DNA of 64,000 nucleotides from Pseudomonadota bacterium (lineage in GTDB: Bacteria; Desulfobacterota; Desulfobulbia; Desulfobulbales; Desulfocapsaceae): positions 48,262 through 112,261 of the forward strand of contig JAHJLI010000066.1 of assembly GCA_018821785.1 (NCBI GenBank), written 5' to 3'. The position numbers were made by a program, and so were the translations under genes. The notes beneath the pieces are model-generated. The model had not been told where the DNA came from. It saw only the letters and a program-made list of their open reading frames with translations, and did not search any database. Shown here piece by piece: positions 36,972-44,943 of the stretch. Each line of letters opens with the position of its first letter. Position 1 is the stretch's first letter.

Positions 36972-38150
36972 ATGAACAAGGTGCTCATTGTCGACGACGA
37001 AGTCAGATTTTTACAGAGTATTGAAGCCGGTCTGGCAAGTTACCGTGACCGCTTCAATGTCATTACCGCTATAAACGGTCGTGAAGCCCTGGAAATCCTC
37101 AAAAAGGAAAAGATCGACCTCCTGGTGACCGATCTGCGGATGCCGGAAATGGACGGTTTTTCCTTGCTCGCCCACGCCTCGGTGACCTATCCTTTCATGC
37201 CTGCCATTGTCATGACCGCTTTTGCCACTCCGGAAATAGAGGAAAAAATCAATATGACCGGTACTGCAAAACTCCTTGAAAAACCAGTTGAATTTGACCG
37301 TTTGGCAGAAGCGATCCTGGAGGGACTACAACAGGAAGGAAAAGAAGGAGCTGTTGCCGGCTTTTCTCTGGCTAATTTTCTGCAACTACTGTCTCTCGAA
37401 GAAAAAACCTGTCTCCTCAACGTTAAAAATGACCGGATAGATGGGTACATTTATCTGGAACAGGGTGAGATCGCAGCGGCGGTGGCAGGAACGATCAAAG
37501 GCGAAGAGGCTTTTTATCTCCTTCTTGCCTGCGAAAATGTCCGAATCATCTTCAAAAAATTGCCGCAAAAGAAAATTGCCAGAGTCATCAACAAGCCCCT
37601 CATGTCTCTGCTTATGCAGGGTATGAGCCTAATAGACGAGGAAAGTCATAGGCTTGCGACAACTCAGCCGGTTGCAAACGATCCGCAACCACCACCCACA
37701 GATAACACGGAAGACGAGGAAGAAACAACAAATCAACCTATCAATGAAGGAGAAATCATGAGTAACCTGGAAGAGACCCTAAACAAAATGAGAGATATCG
37801 AAGGCTTCATGGCAGTCGGAGTTTTCACGCCAAACGGAGAGATGGCCGCACAGGTCACAACCTCCAACCTGAAACTGGCGGAGATTGGCTCCCTTGCCAA
37901 CGATGTCCTGCTCAAGGCCCAAAAAGCAACCGATGTAATGAATGTCGGACGGGGACAGGTTGTCCATATCGAGGCACCAAAAGCCCACGTCATTGCCCGC
38001 TGTCTCAATGAGGCCGATGATTTTTCACAGTCCCAGGCTGGTAAAGCCCATATTCACCTTGTCTTGTTGCTGGCGAAAGATGCTAACCTGGCAATGGGCA
38101 AAATCAAACTCGAATCCATCATTCATCAGGTTGCCGAATCTTTTCGCTAA
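36972..38150 (+). CDS. Receiver-DUF4388-roadblock-like protein
   Basis: This is a 392-residue protein. The receiver domain is residues 1-120 (LLVTDLRMPEMDG). A DUF4388/PATAN-like domain occupies about 130-215 (FSLANFLQLLSLEEKTCLL, GYIYLEQGEIAAAV). An acidic, Pro/Thr-rich linker (about 228-258) leads to a roadblock/LC7-like domain (about 263-392, IEGFMAVGVFTPNGEMAAQ). Such domains are linked to small GTPase or motility-type regulation. An in-frame ATG at 37758 with AAGGAGA at 37747-37753 lies exactly at the border of the last domain, so a separate 130-residue roadblock protein may also be made. Confidence 0.85.
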   Translation: MNKVLIVDDEVRFLQSIEAGLASYRDRFNVITAINGREALEILKKEKIDLLVTDLRMPEMDGFSLLAHASVTYPFMPAIVMTAFATPEIEEKINMTGTAKLLEKPVEFDRLAEAILEGLQQEGKEGAVAGFSLANFLQLLSLEEKTCLLNVKNDRIDGYIYLEQGEIAAAVAGTIKGEEAFYLLLACENVRIIFKKLPQKKIARVINKPLMSLLMQGMSLIDEESHRLATTQPVANDPQPPPTDNTEDEEETTNQPINEGEIMSNLEETLNKMRDIEGFMAVGVFTPNGEMAAQVTTSNLKLAEIGSLANDVLLKAQKATDVMNVGRGQVVHIEAPKAHVIARCLNEADDFSQSQAGKAHIHLVLLLAKDANLAMGKIKLESIIHQVAESFR

Positions 38151-38174
38151 AGGGCAGCTAACCTCCCAGCGCAT

Positions 38175-38208
38175 CCTGAGAATCCGGTCGACACCTCGGA
38201 TTCTTAGG
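38175..38208 (+). terminator. Hairpin after the receiver/roadblock gene
   Basis: CCTGAGAATCCG and CGGATTCTTAGG form a 12-bp stem with one G-T pair and a 10-nt loop, 25 bp after the stop codon. It lacks a T tract, so termination strength is uncertain. The remainder of 38151-38490 shows no gene. Confidence 0.45.
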
Positions 38209-38490
38209 GAGTGCTGCCAAAGAATTCTGAATATGTGGCACCAATACCCGCCATGGGTTGTAAGTCATGTGTGCTTCTTTTAAGGTCGTTCGTCAAAGAC
38301 TGACAGGTATCTGCCTTTACCCTGCATCCTTCAATCATTGCCTGCACTCGCCTTTCCCACTCTTTCATTAAACCATACGCCTAGCCGATTAAGCACCCCT
38401 TCACTCCAGACCGTGAATGCTGCTTGAGAAATCTGGGCATTTGTAGTAGATGTTGGCATCATGAACATTTCTTGCTGATAGGAGGTCCAC

Positions 38491-38862
38491 TTGGAAATTG
38501 ATGACTTTTATAAGGCCAGGAAAAAGCTCGGGAAAACCCAGAAAGAACTCGCTGAGCTTCTCGGCCTGGCTATGAAAACAGTACAATGTTATGAGCAAGG
38601 CTCAAGAAAAATTCCGGCGTACATTGAACGCGAAGTGTGGTATCTCCTCAGCAATCAAAGGGGAATTCCAATAACCACCGAGATGTGCTGGGATGTTGTC
38701 GAATGTGGTGTGAAAGAGCAGTGCCCCGCCTGGGAGTTTCAAACCGGACATATGTGCTGGTTCATCTGTGGCACCATGTGCGAGTGCACCAAGGGTTGTA
38801 CGCTCGAGGAAAAAAGCGGTAAATGTCGTTCCTGTATGATTATCCAGGATCTTCTGGCTTAG
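38491..38862 (+). CDS. XRE-type HTH protein with Cys/Trp-rich domain (paralog 1)
   Basis: This is a 123-residue protein. Residues 1-65 form an XRE-like HTH (KTQKELAELLGLAMKTVQCYEQG). Residues about 66-123 carry a Cys-rich domain: CW, C, CPAWEF, GHMCW, CGTMCEC and three more Cys, resembling the two-CW domain described for anaerobes. It could bind an Fe-S cluster or zinc and act as a redox- or metal-sensing DNA-binding protein. TTG start with GGAGG at 38481-38485. Two close paralogs follow at 39126 and 40089. Confidence 0.8.
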   Translation: MEIDDFYKARKKLGKTQKELAELLGLAMKTVQCYEQGSRKIPAYIEREVWYLLSNQRGIPITTEMCWDVVECGVKEQCPAWEFQTGHMCWFICGTMCECTKGCTLEEKSGKCRSCMIIQDLLA

Positions 38863-39125
38863 AAGGCCTGAGGTACTCATTCGGGTACAATTTTAACCGC
38901 CATTTTTCTCTTTGCCCTGCCCATTGTTATCAAGAATGATGGTGGCAGCTTCTGCTCTTCCGGCAATGATTTCCCTGTTGGGTCAATGAATTCGGCCAAC
39001 GTCAAAGGAAATTCAAAGCCATCTTATGCAGGATCTGGTTTTTTTAAAGAATGTGTTTATTTTGTCAGTAATGGTTATTGTTTTTACTGATTGTCAATAC
39101 TCTCACTAAAGATTGAGGATCTGTT

Positions 39126-39497
39126 TTGAACAAAGAAGATTTCAAGATTTTACGAAAAAAACTTGGCAAGACTCAAATACAACTGGCAGAAATCCTGGGA
39201 ATGTCGCTGAAGACAATTCACAGCTATGAGCAGGGGTGGCGAGTGATACCCATGCACATCGAACGACACCTGTATTTTTTGTTGATCAATCAAAGAGGCA
39301 GAAATGATACATTGACACCATGCTGGGAGAAAAAACTCTGCGAAGTAAAAGAGCAGTGCCCCGCCTGGGAATTCCAGAGCGGTCATCTGTGCTGGTTTTT
39401 GTGCGGCACCTTGTGCAACTGTGCCCAGGATGCCTGTCACAAAGTAAAGTTAGACCTTTGTAAAGAGTGTGACATTTTCAAAGCATTGATGAAATAG
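39126..39497 (+). CDS. XRE-type HTH protein with Cys/Trp-rich domain (paralog 2)
   Basis: This 123-residue protein has the same layout as its neighbours: HTH (KTQIQLAEILGMSLKTIHSYEQG), then CW, CPAWEFQSGHLCWFLCGT, CNC and three further Cys. TTG start, with GAGG about 10 bases upstream. The order and spacing of Cys are kept between paralogs while other residues vary, which supports a metal- or cluster-binding role. Confidence 0.8.
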   Translation: MNKEDFKILRKKLGKTQIQLAEILGMSLKTIHSYEQGWRVIPMHIERHLYFLLINQRGRNDTLTPCWEKKLCEVKEQCPAWEFQSGHLCWFLCGTLCNCAQDACHKVKLDLCKECDIFKALMK

Positions 39498-39717
39498 CTG
39501 AAAACTTTGGAACACCGCAGTAATATTCAGGAAAAATGATATTTTCATTCATTGAACACAAGTGTGCTTTATCACTAAAACAACTCAATCCTGGCATTAC
39601 GCCGGTAAATATACCTTAAAGCTGAGGCCCCCCAGAAAAACTGACGAATACCAGGCAGGCCTTGACCTCTTTAACAAGCAACCAATAGCCTAGACGGTCA
39701 GAACCTTCCCACTCCCT

Positions 39718-40089
39718 CTATTCAAGCAGGGAGGTGAATATTCTGCAACTTCTGCAATTCTGCAATTTATCCCGGCGTGAAGCCTCAGACGTGCAATCGC
39801 ATTTCGTTCCACACAGAAACCAGCACAGATGACCGCTCTGGAATTCCCAGGCCGGACATTTTTCCTTATTGGTGCATTGTTTTTTCTCCCAGCAAGGAAT
39901 CAGATTCTGTTTTCTGCTTCGCTGATTACTAAGAAGAAAGAACATTTGTCTTTCGATATGAGACGGAATCGCTCTGCGCCCCTGTTCATAACTGTGTATC
40001 GTTTTAACCGATACGCCAAGGAGCTCAGCCAGCTTTTGCTGCGTTTTATTGAGTTTTTTTCTTGCCGGAACAAATTCATCTTTGTTCAT
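39718..40089 (-). CDS. XRE-type HTH protein with Cys/Trp-rich domain (paralog 3)
   Basis: This 123-residue paralog is on the opposite strand. HTH: KTQQKLAELLGVSVKTIHSYEQG; C-terminal: CWEKKQC, CPAWEFQSGHLCWFLCGTKC. ATG at 40089 with GAGAGGAA upstream is preferred to the track start at 40107, and gives the same length as the other two paralogs. Confidence 0.82.
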   Translation of the reverse strand: MNKDEFVPARKKLNKTQQKLAELLGVSVKTIHSYEQGRRAIPSHIERQMFFLLSNQRSRKQNLIPCWEKKQCTNKEKCPAWEFQSGHLCWFLCGTKCDCTSEASRRDKLQNCRSCRIFTSLLE

Positions 40090-40304
40090 AAAAGTTCCTC
40101 TCTTCACCCTCTGTAAAAATCACCCCCAGCGATAAGATCACAAAAAATGCATCTTCATCGCGGCGACAACAAACAATTGCCGGCTCAATGCACTTGTGTT
40201 GGAGTCAGTTTACCCGATCTTCGCTGGATTGATGCCCCCCCGTCCGAACTCACAACATATCGACCCCGGAAGAAGGACCGGGATCGATATCTGCAATTGA
40301 CGGT

Positions 40305-40646
40305 TCAAGAAGAACCACTCACCTTCCCCATGAGTCTCTGAGCAACAGCTATAATTTCACCTGCGAAGTAGGTCCGATTGTCAGGATTGTTGGTACCTGT
40401 GATTATCCATTTGTTGAGCGGCGATTCCGGGTCAGAGCAGAAGTTGACTTTTTGCTCCCCCTCCACCATTAAGCATTTTGTACATTTATCGCCCGTCAAT
40501 TCCAGATCGCAGAGCGGGCAGAGATTTTTCCAGGGCTTTGCCAATTTCGCCACATGGGTGACATAGTATTCTCGGTCATGGGCTGGATGCTTATAAAGCC
40601 ATGTCCACATTTTCACCATTTCTTTTGACATTTCTGCTACTTTCAT
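40305..40646 (-). CDS. Cys-rich small protein, paralog A
   Basis: This is a 113-residue protein of unknown function. The conserved N-terminal part reads MVKMWTWLYKHPAHDREYY, followed by CPLCDL and CTKCL pairs that look like a zinc ribbon or rubredoxin-like knuckle, then FCSDPESPLNKW. It is about 60 percent similar by eye to the next gene. A GAGGAGG ribosome site precedes it. No transmembrane segment. It shares its strand with paralog B and may be co-transcribed from the operator-rich region upstream of that gene. Confidence 0.75.
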   Translation of the reverse strand: MKVAEMSKEMVKMWTWLYKHPAHDREYYVTHVAKLAKPWKNLCPLCDLELTGDKCTKCLMVEGEQKVNFCSDPESPLNKWIITGTNNPDNRTYFAGEIIAVAQRLMGKVSGSS

Positions 40647-40716
40647 TTCCCTACCTCCTCGTTTGAGATTGTATTTACTTCTTCAGATCTCGTGGTTGCC
40701 TGCGAAAAAGGTTCTA

Positions 40717-41052
40717 TCAAACAGAAGCAACCAGCCTCCCCCTGATCGTCTTTGCCATGGCGATGATATCGCCTGCATACAAAGTCCGATAGTCCGGATT
40801 GTCTAACGTGGTCTCTCTCCATTTTCTAAAAGGTGATTCGGGATCAGTGCAAAATGAGCCTTTTTGATCTTCCCAAGTCATAAGGCATTTGGAACATGTA
40901 TCCTCGGCCAAGTCGCAAACTGGGCAGTTGTTCTTCCACGGCTTACTCGGCTTGGCGACATGGGTGACGTAATACGCTTTATCATGTGCCGGATGCCTAT
41001 AAAGCCATGTCCACATTTTCATTACTTCGTTTAACGCTTCCATCTTTTTCAT
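40717..41052 (-). CDS. Cys-rich small protein, paralog B
   Basis: This 111-residue paralog of the preceding protein has MKMWTWLYRHPAHDKAYYVTH, CPVCDL, CSKCL, and FCTDPESPFRKW. The two genes even share similar leader sequences (TTGAGATTGTRT on the plus strand), showing a recent tandem duplication. Upstream, at 41197-41396, lie palindromes of the phased operator family oriented towards this gene. Function unknown; a redox or metal role is an inference from the Cys pairs and neighbours. Confidence 0.75.
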   Translation of the reverse strand: MKKMEALNEVMKMWTWLYRHPAHDKAYYVTHVAKPSKPWKNNCPVCDLAEDTCSKCLMTWEDQKGSFCTDPESPFRKWRETTLDNPDYRTLYAGDIIAMAKTIRGRLVASV

Positions 41053-41196
41053 TTTCCTGCCTCCACACTTGAGATTGTGTCCTCACTAGTCTTTCTTGTA
41101 ACTGTTTTGACGAAACCTGAGGAAATTGATTGTCCACTCGCCTCATACTTGAATTGCAATAATAGTTAATTTGTTAGCCGCCCTGTTCTTGTCTTA

Positions 41197-41396
41197 TGCG
41201 ACAAAGTGGTATTTCAGGCATATGCACATTACCGAAGCGCAGCAAAAACCTCTTTGCTTTTCACCACAGAGTAGTATATTTTTATTTTTTCCTTACTGAA
41301 TAGGCATTCAGCGAGACATTGTGTTTCATTACGACGTTGTAGTATTAAATTTATTCATCACTACTACAGAGTCGTATTTCTTGCATATGTACATAA
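41197..41396 (-). promoter_or_regulatory. Phased palindrome array facing the Cys-rich genes
   Basis: Fifteen-bp sites of 6-3-6 form are centred at about 41204 (TGCGACAAAGTGGTA), 41269 (CACCACAGAGTAGTA), 41337 (TACGACGTTGTAGTA) and 41370 (TACTACAGAGTCGTA). Spacings are 65, 68 and 33 bp, multiples of about 33. The sites at 41204 and 41370 are also joined, on the minus strand, to the same upstream half-unit (TATGTGCATATGC, TATGTACATATGC) seen in the rightward array. Confidence 0.7.
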
Positions 41397-42075
41397 CCTT
41401 ATACTACATACGTATAGCATGCCGAAAAAAAAAGCAAGGGGAATTGCTAAAAAAAATACCTGTGAACAACTCAAGTCTTCCCGGCAGCAAGGGCATCTTT
41501 GCCAGGTTTGATCGATAACATCATGATTTTATATTCTTTTTTTGTTCTGCTTTAAATCCGCTGCGAACAGTTCTTTTCCCCCAACATGCCCAACCTTGAC
41601 AAGCCATAGTTTTTTTCACTTGCACGCGGATGTCGGACATTTGCGGTACAACAGCAACGACCGTGGCCATTCGTTCCTCTGGTGTATGATACAAACGAGT
41701 ACCACTCACCCTCTTTCACCCAATCTTCCGTAAGGAAAACCTCCTAAATCGAACTGGTAAGTACCGGCCCAAGCCGTTTACACCAACTTTAAGCAATATC
41801 AATGAGAGGCTAACGGAAGATCGAACCTTGAAGAAAAGCTGCTATGAACAATGAGAATATTAATTTTCATGATGGTAAATTAAGTAGTTACATGTAGAAG
41901 TTTATCGAAATAACTCATTTGCAGGTTTTTTTTGGGCAGGTTAAAAACGGCCGTCCTTGCCGAATTGACACGCAAATACGTTTCCGAGGACTTGATGCTA
42001 CAACCGTCCAGTTCATTTTTAAAATATTTTTTGATTTACCCTTGCTATTTTTCGCGACTTGTTTTAAATAATACT

Positions 42076-42500
42076 TATGTGCATACGCTAGAAATACTAC
42101 GTTGTAGCAATCTTTTGTATGTCGATAACTACATTGTGGCACTTGCCGGGGTTATTATTTTTTTTGTTATTTTTATGTGCATAAGCAAGAAATACTACAA
42201 TGTCGTAATTGACAATTGGATCTGTGAGATACCGTGATGGCTGTTCATAGTATTATTAGTGTGTTCAAATTATGTGCATAAGATAAAAATACTACATTGT
42301 AGTAACCGAGAATCGTAAATGTAATACATTGTGGTGATAAATTTTCACAGAATGTAACACGTCTCTATTATGTGTATAAGCAAGAAATACGACATTGTCG
42401 TACTGCCCGTCCGGGACCAGTAATACATTGTCGGAGGAAAGGGGAATTAACAGATGCACCCCGACTTAGGGCATACATCAAAAGCGGCACATTGTCGCAG
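42076..42500 (+). promoter_or_regulatory. Regularly spaced operator array upstream of the Hdr cluster
   Basis: A 34-bp unit made of TATGTGCATAAGC, then AAGAAA, then TACTACATTGTAGTA starts at 42076, 42174, 42271 and 42369, with a degenerate fifth at 42466: steps of 98, 97, 98 and 97 bp. Additional 6-3-6 sites sit 32-33 bp after units 1, 3 and 4 (centres 42134, 42329, 42428). The intervening sequence is not conserved. All centres fall on a lattice of about 32.5 bp, roughly three helical turns, which suggests cooperative binding of a regulator on one DNA face. Confidence 0.75.
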
Positions 42501-42627
42501 TATGCAATTAGCCTGGAATTACTTTCATCGACATGAGGTATTTGAGTTTTGATAACTAGCTTTTCGGGCAGTCTGAGAAGCGATTTCCTTCCGCCCACGT
42601 TATTTGTGGTCTTTCAAGGGGAAAGAT

Positions 42628-44943
42628 GTGAAGAAAAACAGTATCAACCCAAATTTGTACAACGAGGTCAAGCAGCTTGGGGCCAAGGACATGGAAGCAT
42701 GCATGCAGTGCGGCAACTGCGCGTCGGCTTGTCCTTTGTCTGCTGGGGAAAACACCTTCCCCCGAAAAATCTACCGCTATCTCCAGCTCGGCCTGAAAGA
42801 TAAGCTGCTGGAATCACCCGAGCCCTGGCTCTGCTATTATTGCGGTGATTGCAACACCGATTGTCCACGCGGCGCGGAACCAGCCGAAACAATGATGGCA
42901 GCCCGCCGCTGGCTGATAACCCAGTACGACTGGACTGGGCTTGCCGCGAAATTCTATACCTCGCCGAAAACGGAGGTAGGCGCCTTTTTGGCGATCGCGC
43001 TCTTCGTTATTTCGCTGTTCGTGATCTTCCATGGCCCGGTCGTCACCGACCGTGTGGAGCTCAACACCTTTGCACCGGTCCATTGGGTCCATATCGGCGA
43101 CCAGATCATGATCCTCATCGTGTTCGCCCTGCTGTTCGCCAATGCCGCCAAAATGTATTTCGGCATCATGCAGGGCACCAAAGTGCCGCTCCATCTCTAT
43201 CTCACCCAGGCACCAGTCTTCATAGTCAACTATTTCACCCAGAAACGTTGGCGAAAATGCGGCACCGGTACTGGCAGCGCCTGGTGGCGGCACTTCTTCT
43301 TGTTCTCCGGCTGGGTAACAATGGAAGTCTTGGTCATGATAACCCTTGCGGCGTTTCAGACTGATATCGTCCACCCCTTCTGGCATCCGACACGCATTTT
43401 CGGTTACTACGCCACCATCGCCTTGATGTTCGGCGCCACTACCATGCTCTACAGTCGCTGGTTCAAAAAGGAGCAAAAGCTGCATCGTTATTCAGATTTC
43501 ACTGATCTCTTCTTCCTGGTTTTGATCATCGCCATTGCCGCTACCGGCATCATGGTGCACATCTTCCGTTTGGCCGGTTTACCCATCCTCACCTACACCA
43601 TCTATGTCATCCATGTGGGAATCTGTGTCGGCATGCTCGTCCTGATGCTGCCCTTCGGCAAGCTTTCGCATCTCATGTACCGACCCCTGGCTATTTTTCT
43701 ATGCACAATAAAAGAAAAGGCTCAGAAAGAGTCCGAGGCAAAATTCGCTACTATCCGCCAACAAGTTGGTGATGCCTTCCAAAGCTGCATGCAGTGCGGC
43801 ACCTGTTCCGCTGTCTGCGCCGGGGCAGAAGTCGCTGCTTTCAACCCGCGTCTGGTGCTCCGTAATATCTCTTTAGACCGTGGATCCAATGTCTCGGTTG
43901 ATAACGCTGCATGGGGCTGTGTTACCTGCAACAGTTGTGTTGAACATTGTCCTCGCGGCATCGGCGTCCTTGATCTTATCAAGTCGGTTCGTCGCCAGGT
44001 GGTTGCGGCCGGCCTACTGCCGAAGAGTTTTGAGACCCCGATCTCAAGCCTGAAGAAAAATGGCAATCCATGGGGCGGCAAGAAGGAAAATCGCCTCGAC
44101 TGGGCACAAGGGGCAAAACTCCCTTCCTATACTCAAGAGCACGAATATTGCCTTTTCACTTGTTGCACAACGGCATACGACAATGCGAGTGACAAACCAG
44201 GACAGAAGGCAGGCCTGGCACTGCTCAGCCTCATGTCCCATGCCGGGATTTCTTATGGAAGTCTTGGCACCAAGGAAAATTGTTGTGGTGACATGGTCGA
44301 CAAAGTCGGCGCGGCCGATGTGGCTGCCGATCTGACCAGGAAAAATACTGAGATGTTCCTCGGTGCCGGGGTCAAGAAGATCCTCACTACATCGCCCCAT
44401 TGCCTGAATTCTTTTATTCACGATTATCCAGGATTAAAAACGGCAGTGAACATTGAACATGCTGTAGAACTCCTCGACAAACTCGTAGCGGATGGCCAGC
44501 TGAAACCGGTCAAAAAGCTGGATCTCTCGGTCACTTACCACGACCCATGCTATCTTGGCCGTCACAACAGTCTGTATGATGCGCCCCGCAGAATTCTCTC
44601 TGCCATCCCAGGATTACAGCTGATAGAAATGCAGAATAGCAAGGACCGCAGCCTCTGCTGTGGCGGTGGCGCCGGTGGACCCTGGAAGGTAGGCACAAAG
44701 GAGATGAGTCTTTCTGAAATTCGAGTCAAGGAGGCCATGGAAACAGGGGCCTCAGTGATCGCCACGGCCTGCCCCTACTGCATTCGTACTCTTAACGAGG
44801 CGATAGTCAAACTCGCTGTCGGAAACAAAATTAAAGTCCAGGATATATCGGAACTGCTGCTGCAGTCGGTGGACTTGTCGGACACTTCCGGCAAACCTGG
44901 AATCAACCATATGAGCTTTTCTCAGGAGGGCCTCCATGTCTGA
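42628..44943 (+). CDS. Membrane cytochrome b / HdrD-like fusion (QmoC-HdrD type)
   Basis: This protein is about 771 residues. The N-terminal HdrC-like double Fe-S domain (CMQCGNCASAC, CYYCGDCNTDC) leads into a NarI/HdrE-like cytochrome b with about five transmembrane helices (115-365), as in QmoC. A second ferredoxin-like domain (CMQCGTCSAVC, CVTCNSCVEHC) and two CCG domains (ENCCGD and LCCGGGAGG) form an HdrD-like unit. GTG 42628 behind AAGGGGA is preferred to TTG 42604. It could pass electrons between menaquinone and the soluble Hdr proteins encoded next. It overlaps the next gene by 8 bases. Confidence 0.85.
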   Translation: MKKNSINPNLYNEVKQLGAKDMEACMQCGNCASACPLSAGENTFPRKIYRYLQLGLKDKLLESPEPWLCYYCGDCNTDCPRGAEPAETMMAARRWLITQYDWTGLAAKFYTSPKTEVGAFLAIALFVISLFVIFHGPVVTDRVELNTFAPVHWVHIGDQIMILIVFALLFANAAKMYFGIMQGTKVPLHLYLTQAPVFIVNYFTQKRWRKCGTGTGSAWWRHFFLFSGWVTMEVLVMITLAAFQTDIVHPFWHPTRIFGYYATIALMFGATTMLYSRWFKKEQKLHRYSDFTDLFFLVLIIAIAATGIMVHIFRLAGLPILTYTIYVIHVGICVGMLVLMLPFGKLSHLMYRPLAIFLCTIKEKAQKESEAKFATIRQQVGDAFQSCMQCGTCSAVCAGAEVAAFNPRLVLRNISLDRGSNVSVDNAAWGCVTCNSCVEHCPRGIGVLDLIKSVRRQVVAAGLLPKSFETPISSLKKNGNPWGGKKENRLDWAQGAKLPSYTQEHEYCLFTCCTTAYDNASDKPGQKAGLALLSLMSHAGISYGSLGTKENCCGDMVDKVGAADVAADLTRKNTEMFLGAGVKKILTTSPHCLNSFIHDYPGLKTAVNIEHAVELLDKLVADGQLKPVKKLDLSVTYHDPCYLGRHNSLYDAPRRILSAIPGLQLIEMQNSKDRSLCCGGGAGGPWKVGTKEMSLSEIRVKEAMETGASVIATACPYCIRTLNEAIVKLAVGNKIKVQDISELLLQSVDLSDTSGKPGINHMSFSQEGLHV

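Larger units (their letters stand above)
41053..42627. other. Gene-poor 1.6-kb divergent control region
   Basis: No confident gene lies here. It separates the Cys-rich genes (leftward) from the Hdr cluster (rightward) and holds two operator arrays, one for each direction. The middle (41420-42070) shows no repeats. A minus-strand ORF at 41521-41709 with an internal ATG behind AGAGGAA (about 49 residues, MATVVAVVPQMSDIRVQV) is only a weak candidate. Confidence 0.6.

Noticed and set aside
41521-41709. 62-aa minus-strand ORF
   Set aside because: An internal ATG has a fair ribosome site, but there is no recognisable domain or operon context; kept only as a weak possibility.
41932-42237. 101-aa plus-strand ORF in the control region
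   Set aside because: It runs across the operator repeats, has no ribosome site and shows no recognisable fold.
42076-42500. CRISPR-like array (34-bp repeats with about 63-bp spacers)
   Set aside because: Repeats diverge, contain internal palindromes, a secondary site recurs within the spacers, the spacers are too long, and no cas gene is present. A regulatory array fits better.
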